From: Sulfuricurvum sp.
GTDB taxonomy: Bacteria > Campylobacterota > Campylobacteria > Campylobacterales > Sulfurimonadaceae
Reading direction: 5' to 3'
NCBI GenBank assembly: GCA_022729835.1
Contig: DZBC01000122.1
Location: forward strand, 1 to 6,467
DNA: 6,467 nucleotides
Shown here: positions 1 to 5,943 of the stretch, in pieces
Layout of the letters: every line of letters begins with the position of its first letter
How positions within the stretch are numbered: position 1 is the stretch's first letter
Notes under the pieces: generated by a model
What the model was told of the DNA's origin: nothing
Seen by the model: only the letters and a program-made list of their open reading frames with translations
The model's database searches: none
Program-made: the position numbers and the translations under genes

Positions 1-1156
1 GATGAGCCACTCTGATCGTGTCGATGTGCTTCCTGAAGGGTTTAAACCCATCGCCTACTCAGACAACTCTCCCTACGCCGCCATCGCTGATGAGGTGCGC
101 CGTATCTACGCTATGCAGTACCATCCTGAAGTACAACACTCCGAAGAGGGTTATCTGATGTTGCGTAATTTCGCACGCAAAATCTGCGGCATCACCGAAA
201 AATGGGATATGGGCCACTTTCTCAAAGAACAGATTGCCAAAGTGAAGGCTCAAGTAGGCGAGGGCAAGGTACTTTGTGCGCTTAGCGGGGGTGTGGACTC
301 TTCGGTGGTCGCGGCCTTGTTGTATGAGGCGATCGGAGACCAGCTTATTCCCGTGTTTGTGGATAACGGACTCTTGCGCAAAGGGGAGCGTGAGTCGGTG
401 GAGCGTGTCTTCAAGGTGCATCTCAAAGTACCCTTGATCACCGTCGATGCTTCGGCGCAGTTTCTGGGGAAACTCCAAGGTGTGAGCGATCCCGAGCAGA
501 AGCGCAAAATTATCGGTCACACGTTTATTGAAGTCTTTGAGGCTGAAGCGAAAAAACATGATGGCATCAAATTTTTGGCGCAAGGCACACTCTACCCCGA
601 CGTCATCGAATCGGTTTCAGTCAAGGGTCCTTCGCAGACCATCAAAAGCCATCACAATGTCGGCGGACTGCCTGAATGGATGGATTTTGAGCTGATCGAG
701 CCGCTACGCGAGCTCTTCAAAGACGAAGTCAGAAAAATGGGGATTGAGTTGGGGCTGCCTGAGTCGCTGGTGTACCGTCATCCGTTCCCGGGTCCGGGTC
801 TTGCTATTCGGATTATGGGTGAAGTCAATGGGGCTGATCTTGATTTGCTGCGCGAAGCCGATTTGATTTTGCTTGATGAACTCAAAGCGAGTGGATACTA
901 TGCCCGCACATGGCAAGCGTTTGCTGTACTGCTCAACGTCAAAAGTGTCGGTGTTATGGGAGATAACCGTACTTACGACAACACGATCTGCGTGCGCGTG
1001 GTCGAAGCGGTGGACGGCATGACAGCCACTTTCGCCCATCTGCCGCACGATCTGCTTGAGCGCATCAGCCGCCGCATCATCAATGAGGTCAAGGGCATCA
1101 ATCGTGTTGTTTATGACATCAGCTCCAAACCACCTGCAACGATTGAATGGGAATAG
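1..1156 (+). CDS. guaA: GMP synthase (glutamine-hydrolysing), 5'-truncated by window edge
   Basis: GuaA makes GMP from XMP, ATP and glutamine in the cytoplasm, the last step of guanine nucleotide synthesis. The visible part is about 384 residues; the family is normally about 510, so the start and the glutaminase nucleophile Cys lie left of the window. The ATG at position 2 is an internal Met in the family's W-M-S-H-S-D stretch, not a start. Numbering from that Met: the end of the class I amidotransferase domain carries the catalytic HPE (41-43); the ATP-pyrophosphatase P-loop SGGVDSS is at 95-101; HPFPGPG of the C-terminal synthase domain is at 260-266; the protein ends in the typical KPPATIEWE (376-384). 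All expected motifs in the visible part are intact. The stop codon (1154-1156) lies inside the start of hemD, a 10-base overlap that suggests cotranscription and translational coupling. Confidence 0.98.
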   Translation, partial: MSHSDRVDVLPEGFKPIAYSDNSPYAAIADEVRRIYAMQYHPEVQHSEEGYLMLRNFARKICGITEKWDMGHFLKEQIAKVKAQVGEGKVLCALSGGVDSSVVAALLYEAIGDQLIPVFVDNGLLRKGERESVERVFKVHLKVPLITVDASAQFLGKLQGVSDPEQKRKIIGHTFIEVFEAEAKKHDGIKFLAQGTLYPDVIESVSVKGPSQTIKSHHNVGGLPEWMDFELIEPLRELFKDEVRKMGIELGLPESLVYRHPFPGPGLAIRIMGEVNGADLDLLREADLILLDELKASGYYARTWQAFAVLLNVKSVGVMGDNRTYDNTICVRVVEAVDGMTATFAHLPHDLLERISRRIINEVKGINRVVYDISSKPPATIEWE

Positions 1157-1230
1157 AGCGCCCGATCTATCTCTGCGCTAAAAACCCCTATGCTGGGGCG
1201 CATCATCTGCCCCTGATCACTTCTGAACCC

Positions 1231-1240
1231 TTACATGTAA
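1231..1240. repeat. Iterated palindrome TTACATGTAA, copy 1 (in hemD)
   Basis: Exact 10-base palindrome inside hemD, read as Leu-His-Val (TTA CAT GTA). It is one of three identical copies in the window, where about 0.006 would be expected by chance for a given 10-mer. Confidence 0.7.
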
Positions 1241-1712
1241 CGATAGCGTGGCATCACTATGATGTACTGGTACTGACCTCTAAAGAGACAATTCGTCTGC
1301 TTGGTGCCTACGCGGTGCCGTGGGAACGTCTACAGATTCTTGCCGTCTCGGATCAAACGGCGCAGGCGGCGAAGCGTTGCGGAGCCTGTCATGTGATGAG
1401 TGGTGCCGGAAACGGCGAACAACTCTATGAGATCATCAAAAACAGGTATGCCGATCAGAAGATACTCTATCTTGGAGAGAGCATCCGGCGAGTGATTTTG
1501 CCCAACGGCTACGCGCCGAGGGGGTGCAGATCGAGCATATTGCACTCTATACCACCCGCTGCATCGACAGGCCGGAAGTAGTGCTGCTTGAAGAGGATGC
1601 GGTGTTGATTTTTACGTCGCCATCAACAGTGGCGTGTTTTTTGAAGCACTATGCGTTTCTTCCGACCCAGCGTGTGGTTGCTATTGGGTCCACGACTGCT
1701 GCTGCTTTGCCT

Positions 1713-1722
1713 TTACATGTAA
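1713..1722. repeat. Iterated palindrome TTACATGTAA, copy 2 (in hemD)
   Basis: Exact copy, again read as Leu-His-Val in the downstream hemD frame. The flanks make it CTTTACATGTAAGG, a little longer than the 10-base core. Confidence 0.7.
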
Positions 1723-1799
1723 GGCCAGAGCTTCCCAAGAGCCCCTCAATTCAGGCTTGCGTGGCCCTTGCGCAGTCGCTGGCTTAAGTTTTTAGCGGC

Positions 1800-1805
1800 T
1801 ATAAT
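1800..1805 (+). promoter_or_regulatory. -10 box (TATAAT) of the 6S RNA promoter
   Basis: A perfect TATAAT sits 12 bases after the hemD stop. It is preceded by a T-rich stretch (TTAAGTTTTT, 1784-1793) rather than a recognisable -35 box, as is usual for sigma-70 promoters of Campylobacterota. The predicted first base is about 1811, five bases after the box, which coincides with the 5' end of the closing stem of the RNA described next. That agreement supports both calls. It is the only convincing promoter seen in the window and may also serve purD and the genes after it. Confidence 0.75.
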
Positions 1806-1810
1806 TCTTC

Positions 1811-2005
1811 AAAGCCTGGATGGTGCGTGTCATCGCATATCAGGGGGTTCTACATATCTATTTGGTGGATGGCGTAGACATTGCTGTGTGTGGCTCTTTC
1901 GTTGATAAGCTTTGCTTGGAGAGGGGGCCCCTGATGCAGTGCTCAATCTGCTAATTGTTCGGCTTTGAGAACCAAAGCTACTTGTGAGACGCCCATTCGG
2001 ACTTG
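1811..2005 (+). ncRNA. ssrS: 6S RNA (the RNA upstream of purD in epsilonproteobacteria)
   Basis: 6S RNA imitates an open promoter and binds sigma-70 RNA polymerase. The region folds by hand into the 6S plan. The closing stem is 1812-1828 with 1989-2004: 3 pairs, a C/A mismatch, 8 pairs including two G-U, a bulged T at 1824, then 4 pairs. The central bubble has about 1829-1834 on the 5' side and 1938-1988 on the 3' side, which contains a 7-pair hairpin with a 5-base loop (1961-1967/1973-1979). The terminal stem is ATCAGGGG (1839-1846) with CCCCTGAT (1928-1935), extended by GC/GC across a two-base bulge. The apical part (1847-1927) can form smaller stems such as 1849-1853/1874-1878. From memory, an RNA motif upstream of purD is known in this phylum and was identified with 6S RNA; the position here fits. 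The 5' end comes from the promoter. The 3' end is less certain because no terminator follows. A purine-sensing leader is the main alternative. Confidence 0.78.
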
Positions 2006-2014
2006 AACAGCAAC

Positions 2015-2052
2015 GAGTGTTGATGCAAGAGTCTTCTTTTGCGTGAACACTC
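2015..2052 (+). promoter_or_regulatory. Strong hairpin between 6S RNA and purD
   Basis: GAGTGTT (2015-2021) pairs exactly with AACACTC (2046-2052). After one G-G mismatch (2022/2045) the stem continues for nine more pairs, two of them G-U (2023-2031 with 2036-2044), closing on the four-base loop TCTT (2032-2035). No T run follows the stem, so it does not look like an intrinsic terminator. It lies 10 bases after the proposed 6S 3' end and 20 bases before the purD Shine-Dalgarno. It could be a processing site that frees the 6S RNA from a longer purD transcript, an mRNA-stabilising 5' stem, or a regulatory leader element. The structure is clear from the sequence; its role is inference. Confidence 0.6.
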
Positions 2053-2072
2053 ACCCCACAAGAGACGATCAC

Positions 2073-2076
2073 GGAG
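2073..2076 (+). promoter_or_regulatory. purD ribosome binding site (GGAG)
   Basis: GGAG six bases before the ATG at 2083 sets the purD start. It lies outside the 2015-2052 hairpin, so that stem alone would not block it. Confidence 0.75.
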
Positions 2077-2082
2077 CAACGT

Positions 2083-3348
2083 ATGAATGTTATGGTTATC
2101 GGAAGCGGCGGTCGCGAATTTGCCATCGGACGCGCACTTTCCAAGGATGCTATGGTGCAGAAGCTCTATTTTGCACCCGGCAACGGAGCGACGGATCGAC
2201 TGGGCGAGAATGTGGCCATTAGCGATTATGAGGCGCTGGCCCTTTTTGCTAAGGAGCGTGGCGTTGATCTGACGATTGTAGGGCCGGAAGGCCCTTTGGT
2301 TGACGGGGTTGTTGATATCTTCAAAGCCCATGGTTTGACCATTTTTGGCCCCTCCAAAGCGGCAGCGCGGCTAGAGGGTTCGAAGGTTTATATGAAGAAC
2401 TTTCTGGCCAAATACGGCATTCCCACGGCGCGTTATATCGAGACCGATCATATCGAAACGGCTTATAAATTCATTGCTACGCTTGCGCTTCCTGTGGTGG
2501 TCAAGGCGGACGGTTTGTGCGCCGGCAAAGGGGTGATCATCGCCCAGAGCCATGATGAGGCCAAAAAAGCGGTCGGCGAGATGCTCAGCGGCGCAGCCTT
2601 TGGCGACGCGGGCCGAAAAGTGGTGGTTGAAGAGTTTCTTGATGGTTATGAGCTCTCTATGTTTGCGATTTGTGATGGCGAGGAGTTCATCTTGTTGCCT
2701 GCCGCTCAGGATCACAAGCGTCTGCTTGATGGCGATCAGGGGCCAAATACGGGGGGTATGGGGGCGTATGCACCGACGCCGCTCGTCGATGATGTGATCT
2801 ACGAAAAGGTCAAAACACGGGTTATTCGTCCGACGCTTGAGGGAATGAGGGCGGAAGGTTGCCCGTTTGAGGGCGTGCTTTTTATCGGCCTTATGATCGT
2901 GGGCGGGGAGCCTTTGACGCTGGAGTTTAATGTCCGCTTCGGTGATCCTGAATGTGAGATATTGATGCCTTTGATGCAGACGCCTGCACGTGAGCTTTTT
3001 TATAAGGCGGCAACGAAACAGCTTGATGCTTTACATGTAAGCTTCTCCAACCAATATGCGGTGGGTGTAGTGATGGCGAGCCGCGACTATCCTTATCACA
3101 ACTCTATGCCTGCTGAGATTATCGTCGATGAGATTATTCATGAGGAGATCGCAGAGCATGCGCACATCTGTTTTGCTGGGGTAGGATCGCAAGATGGGGT
3201 TTTGATGGCTACGGGCGGGCGCGTGCTGGTGTGTGTAGGGCTAGGTGAAAGTATCCGCGAAGCGCGTGATCGTGCCTATATGCTCTGCGGACAAGTCCAT
3301 TTCGCAGGCAAAAAGCTGCGCAGCGATATCGCGTATCAGGCCCTATGA
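2083..3348 (+). CDS. purD: Phosphoribosylamine-glycine ligase (GAR synthetase)
   Basis: PurD joins glycine to 5-phosphoribosylamine using ATP, the second step of de novo purine synthesis, in the cytoplasm. The 421 residues are full length for the family. The N-terminal domain opens with VMVIGSGGREFA (the common GSGGREHA has His where this has Phe), then GPEGPLVDG (67-75) and GPSKAAARLEGSK (about 90-102). The ATP-grasp domain carries KADGLCAGKGV (141-151), AAQDHKRLLDGDQGPNTGGMGAY (about 207-229) and the metal-binding EFNVRFGDPE (281-290). The C-terminal domain includes ATGGRVLVCVGLG. The start at 2083 is fixed by the GGAG six bases upstream and by the domain beginning directly at the N-terminus. 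The gene has a long leader containing the 6S RNA and no visible promoter of its own. Its stop overlaps the next start in ATGA (3345-3348). Confidence 0.98.
   Translation: MNVMVIGSGGREFAIGRALSKDAMVQKLYFAPGNGATDRLGENVAISDYEALALFAKERGVDLTIVGPEGPLVDGVVDIFKAHGLTIFGPSKAAARLEGSKVYMKNFLAKYGIPTARYIETDHIETAYKFIATLALPVVVKADGLCAGKGVIIAQSHDEAKKAVGEMLSGAAFGDAGRKVVVEEFLDGYELSMFAICDGEEFILLPAAQDHKRLLDGDQGPNTGGMGAYAPTPLVDDVIYEKVKTRVIRPTLEGMRAEGCPFEGVLFIGLMIVGGEPLTLEFNVRFGDPECEILMPLMQTPARELFYKAATKQLDALHVSFSNQYAVGVVMASRDYPYHNSMPAEIIVDEIIHEEIAEHAHICFAGVGSQDGVLMATGGRVLVCVGLGESIREARDRAYMLCGQVHFAGKKLRSDIAYQAL
3031..3040. repeat. Iterated palindrome TTACATGTAA, copy 3 (in purD)
   Basis: Exact copy read as Leu-His-Val in a weakly conserved part of PurD (QLDALHVSFSN). 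The context GCTTTACATGTAAGC is nearly symmetrical over 15 bases. Its TTA is the only TTA leucine codon I find in purD. Confidence 0.7.
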
Positions 3349-3800
3349 TGCAGAGCGAAGAGATCGAATCACTGTTGCATCGCGAGCATTTGACACTCGC
3401 TGATCCCAAAAAGCGCGGACTCGCTTTTTTTATTGATGAGCTATTGCTTTCGATATTGCTGATGATCGTTTTGTGGGATCAATTTGCATCTGCGTCGACC
3501 ATGGAAGCGTTGATTGAAGTGACCAATACTTTTATCTTCGAATTTATGATGATCAAGGTGGTTTATCAGACTTTTTTTGTGATGCAGTACGGCGCGACAC
3601 TGGGCAAAATCGCCATGAAAATTCGCGTACTTGAGCTAAGCACCTTAGATCGTCCCTCCCTTTTTTGTGCCTTGAATCGAGCCATCTTTCGGGTGGTCGG
3701 GGAACTGCTTTTTTATCTAGGATTTGCGTGGGGACTCTTTGACCCGCTTAAGCGAACGTGGCATGATCGTAGTGCACAGACGCTGGTGGTGGATGCGTAA
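3345..3800 (+). CDS. RDD-family integral membrane protein
   Basis: The protein has 151 residues and the RDD-domain layout; the specific function is unknown. A polar N-terminus of about 23 residues is followed by three hydrophobic segments at about 25-44, 63-82 and 113-134. The first segment begins with the family's Arg-Asp pattern, R24 and D31, followed by E32. Between helices 2 and 3 lies QYGATLGKIAMKIRVLE, the typical G-x-T-x-G-K region, and the C-terminus has the typical WHDRSAQTLVV. The start overlaps the purD stop as ATGA; a second ATG three bases later (3348) is equally possible. No strong Shine-Dalgarno is visible, so coupling to purD is likely. The end overlaps the lptD start by 8 bases. 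RDD proteins have been linked to transport or ion exchange in some bacteria; here the lptD neighbour hints at an envelope role, which is inference only. Confidence 0.92.
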   Translation: MMQSEEIESLLHREHLTLADPKKRGLAFFIDELLLSILLMIVLWDQFASASTMEALIEVTNTFIFEFMMIKVVYQTFFVMQYGATLGKIAMKIRVLELSTLDRPSLFCALNRAIFRVVGELLFYLGFAWGLFDPLKRTWHDRSAQTLVVDA

Positions 3801-5943
3801 GCATCTTCCGCTTTTATTTCTCTCTCTATTTACCTCATCTTTATGTGCCGATCAAATTGAGATGTTCGCTACCCGTGTGGACGCCAACGAAACCCACACT
3901 GTGGCGCATGACGATGTGGTGGTCTTGTATGACGGAAACTACCTAAGCGCTAAAGAGGTGCACTATGATCGTGCGCAAAAAGTTTTGGAACTTTTCGGAA
4001 ACATCACGGCGATTCGGGGGAGTGAGTATTTTGCGATGGGTGAGTACGCCAGAATAGAGATCGATCAGGAGCGCAGACGTTTTGCGCCCTTTTATTTTGC
4101 CGATAAAAGTAGTCGTGTCTGGATGAGTACGGCCAGCGCACAGGGAGAGGGGGAGCGTTTGCATCTGGAGGAGGGGATGGTTTCGGGGTGCGATCCGGCT
4201 GACCCGCTCTGGAAAATCCGCTTTAGCTCACTGGACTACGATATCGATACGCGCTGGATCGATATCTATAACGCCCGACTTTACATGTATGAGATTCCAA
4301 TCTTCTACTTCCCCTATTTTGGTTATACGCTCGATACACGCAGACGCAGCGGCGTGTTGACGCCAGGGTTTGGCTATTCAAGCACTGAAGGGCTGTTTTA
4401 TCAGCAGCCGATTTATCTGGCCTTGCATGATCAGTGGGACGCCGAGTTGCGCCCGCAGGTACGTACGCAAAGGGGTGAAGGTCTCTATGGGGTGCTTCGC
4501 TTCGTCGATTCGCCCCAAAGCAAAGGTGCGATCAGCGCGGGCTATTTTGGAGAGCACGAACACTATGTTCGGCGTTTTGATCTGGCAAATGATCAGCACT
4601 ATGGATTTGCGCTGGATTATCAAAACGAAGCTTTACTGCCAGAGAAGTTCGGCGCCTCTTATGCGCATCAGTCGGGCTTGTGGGTTGATGCGACATGGAT
4701 GAATGACGTTGATTTTATCAACCTCTCCAGTAATGATGAGATCAACAGCGGCACATCCAATCAGATCGATTCGCGGATCAATCTCTTTTTTGACGACGGG
4801 AAAAATTATGTCGGTAGCTACGTCAAGTATTTTCTCGATCTCAATCAACAGCACAATGACGAGACAATTCAAAGTATGCCCATCGCCCACTATCACCGCA
4901 ATCTCGATACGCTGCTTGCGGATCATCTCTTTTATAGCTTGGATACGTCGTACAACAATTTTTACAGGATGATCGGAAAGCGGGCAGTACAGACCGAGAT
5001 TACGATGCCAATCGGTTTGCAGGGTGCGCTTTTGGACGAGTATCTGAATCTGGAGTATCAGGTCAAAGCACATACACGCCATATCGATCTCAGTGGAGAA
5101 GCATCGACGTATAACCCCAGCATCCGTTACGATAGCGGGACATTTACCCAGGTGGAGCAGACGTTTAAGATCGGCACTTCATTAGCTAAAGGATTTGAGT
5201 CGATGGTCCACACCGTGAATATGGACCTGGCCTACATCAAACCTTCAGACGCCCAAAAAAACGGCTACTATAAAGATTATGAAACCCTTTGCGGTGGGGT
5301 AGCCGGATGGAGTACCGAAGTGTGTGATTACTACACCATTAGCGAAGCGCAGGAGCAGACCCAGCTTAGTATGACTCAGTATCTGTTCCACAAGGCAGGG
5401 GGGCGCTTGTACCATAAGCTGGCGCAACGCTTTTATTATGCTTCGAGTGAAGAGCGTGCTGGACTGCTAGAGAGCGAGTTGGAGTGGGACGGCGGAAGTG
5501 GTTTTGTATTTTATAACGATATGTTTTACAGCCATGAACGGCGAAAAATTTCCAAAATGGTCAATACGCTACGTATCGACGCGGAGCCGATAGCACTTGG
5601 GCTTAATCTGCTCTTTGAAGATGTGATCCGCTCTCGTCAAGAGATTAAAAACAGCTATCTCACTGCAGAGGCGCAGTATCGACTCAGCGAGCGATACCGC
5701 GTTAGCGGAAAATACGCCTATGATATGCAAAATGCGGTCAAGAAAAATATGGAAGCGGGTCTCTTTTACGCCAAGCGATGCTGGGAGTTCGGCGTGCGTT
5801 ATGTCGAGAACAATCGGCCTATCTTAACCAGCAATGAATCCGCTTCGGTGTATGATAAGTATCTCTATTTTACGATTGCGCTCCAACCGATGGGCGGATC
5901 GGAAGTGGGCTATAAAATCAGCAATGAGCTAGAGGGTTCTTAA
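3793..5943 (+). CDS. lptD: LPS assembly outer-membrane protein LptD
   Basis: LptD is the outer-membrane barrel that, with the lipoprotein LptE, places lipopolysaccharide on the cell surface. The ATG at 3793 is chosen because it gives a clean signal peptide (MRKHLPLLFLSLFTSSLCA, cleavage likely before DQ). The frame stays open upstream to about 3724, but that part lies inside the RDD gene and would bury the signal. From this start the protein has 716 residues, normal for this phylum. Residues about 20-130 form the LptA/OstA-like jellyroll (VVLYDGNYLSAKEVHYDR, GSEYFAMGEYARI). The barrel region begins near SGCDPADPLWK, with the recognisable IPIFYFPYFGY and SGVLTPGFGYSSTEG, and is followed by alternating aromatic strands to the C-terminus. 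The mature protein has four cysteines, at 133, 500, 511 and 663. E. coli LptD also has four, in two disulfides, but spaced differently. The stop (TAA, 5941-5943) shares one base with the next ATG. Confidence 0.95.
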   Translation: MRKHLPLLFLSLFTSSLCADQIEMFATRVDANETHTVAHDDVVVLYDGNYLSAKEVHYDRAQKVLELFGNITAIRGSEYFAMGEYARIEIDQERRRFAPFYFADKSSRVWMSTASAQGEGERLHLEEGMVSGCDPADPLWKIRFSSLDYDIDTRWIDIYNARLYMYEIPIFYFPYFGYTLDTRRRSGVLTPGFGYSSTEGLFYQQPIYLALHDQWDAELRPQVRTQRGEGLYGVLRFVDSPQSKGAISAGYFGEHEHYVRRFDLANDQHYGFALDYQNEALLPEKFGASYAHQSGLWVDATWMNDVDFINLSSNDEINSGTSNQIDSRINLFFDDGKNYVGSYVKYFLDLNQQHNDETIQSMPIAHYHRNLDTLLADHLFYSLDTSYNNFYRMIGKRAVQTEITMPIGLQGALLDEYLNLEYQVKAHTRHIDLSGEASTYNPSIRYDSGTFTQVEQTFKIGTSLAKGFESMVHTVNMDLAYIKPSDAQKNGYYKDYETLCGGVAGWSTEVCDYYTISEAQEQTQLSMTQYLFHKAGGRLYHKLAQRFYYASSEERAGLLESELEWDGGSGFVFYNDMFYSHERRKISKMVNTLRIDAEPIALGLNLLFEDVIRSRQEIKNSYLTAEAQYRLSERYRVSGKYAYDMQNAVKKNMEAGLFYAKRCWEFGVRYVENNRPILTSNESASVYDKYLYFTIALQPMGGSEVGYKISNELEGS
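4281..4290. repeat. Near copy of the palindrome (TTACATGTAT, in lptD)
   Basis: Nine of ten bases match the repeat, with the 8-base palindrome TACATGTA intact. Here the reading frame differs (Leu-Tyr-Met-Tyr), so this may be a chance or degraded copy in a conserved part of LptD. Confidence 0.35.

Larger units (their letters stand above)
1147..1787 (+). pseudogene. hemD: Uroporphyrinogen-III synthase, split by a one-base frameshift
   Basis: HemD closes and inverts ring D of hydroxymethylbilane to give uroporphyrinogen III, the precursor of haem and other tetrapyrroles. The N-terminal part (frame of 1147) has a HemD-like opening, IYLCAKNPYAGAHHLPLI, then YDVLVLTSKETIRLL and KILYLGES. The first frame then becomes unlike HemD and stops at 1581. 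The family sequence resumes in the third frame: ASDFAQRLRAEGVQIEHIALY, TTRCID, VLIFTSPSTVACF and VVAIGSTTAAAL, ending at the TAA at 1785-1787. Adding one base between 1473 and 1474 gives ILYLRREHPASDFAQRL, a good family match, and a total of about 213 residues, a normal length. The exact site could be anywhere in about 1471-1494. Both halves are otherwise well kept, so either a sequencing/assembly error or a very recent mutation is likely. HemD is poorly conserved, so the assignment rests on these motifs and on position. The ATG at 1147 has no clear Shine-Dalgarno; coupling to guaA is likely. Confidence 0.85.

Noticed and set aside
59..583. 174-codon open frame on the minus strand inside guaA
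   Set aside because: It lies fully opposite well-conserved GuaA coding sequence, its translation resembles no family I know, and no promoter or ribosome binding site serves it.
1471..1494. Programmed ribosomal frameshift in hemD
   Set aside because: No slippery heptamer or evident downstream stimulator, and HemD is not known for recoding; a base loss explains the pattern more simply.
2015..2052. Intrinsic terminator of the 6S RNA
   Set aside because: The stem is followed by ACCCCACAAG, not by a T run.
1811..2082. Purine riboswitch controlling purD
   Set aside because: I see no purine-aptamer three-way junction with the conserved loop motifs, whereas the full 6S layout is present.
1830..2331. 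Minus-strand open frames (1830-2144 and 1978-2331) across the gap and the purD start
   Set aside because: They cover the structured RNA and the conserved PurD N-terminus, have Ser/Arg-rich or patternless translations and no supporting signals.
3724..3792. Upstream extension of lptD (starts near 3724 or 3763)
   Set aside because: It would place 23 or fewer charged and Trp-rich residues before a clean signal peptide and lies inside the RDD gene; the start at 3793 is better.
3834..3852. LptD N-terminus as a lipoprotein (Cys18)
   Set aside because: The residues before Cys18 (SSL) do not form a lipobox; cleavage after A19 by the ordinary signal peptidase fits better.
4633..5082. 149-codon open frame on the minus strand inside lptD
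   Set aside because: Antisense shadow of a conserved gene; its hydrophobic look reflects the reverse reading of barrel-strand codons.
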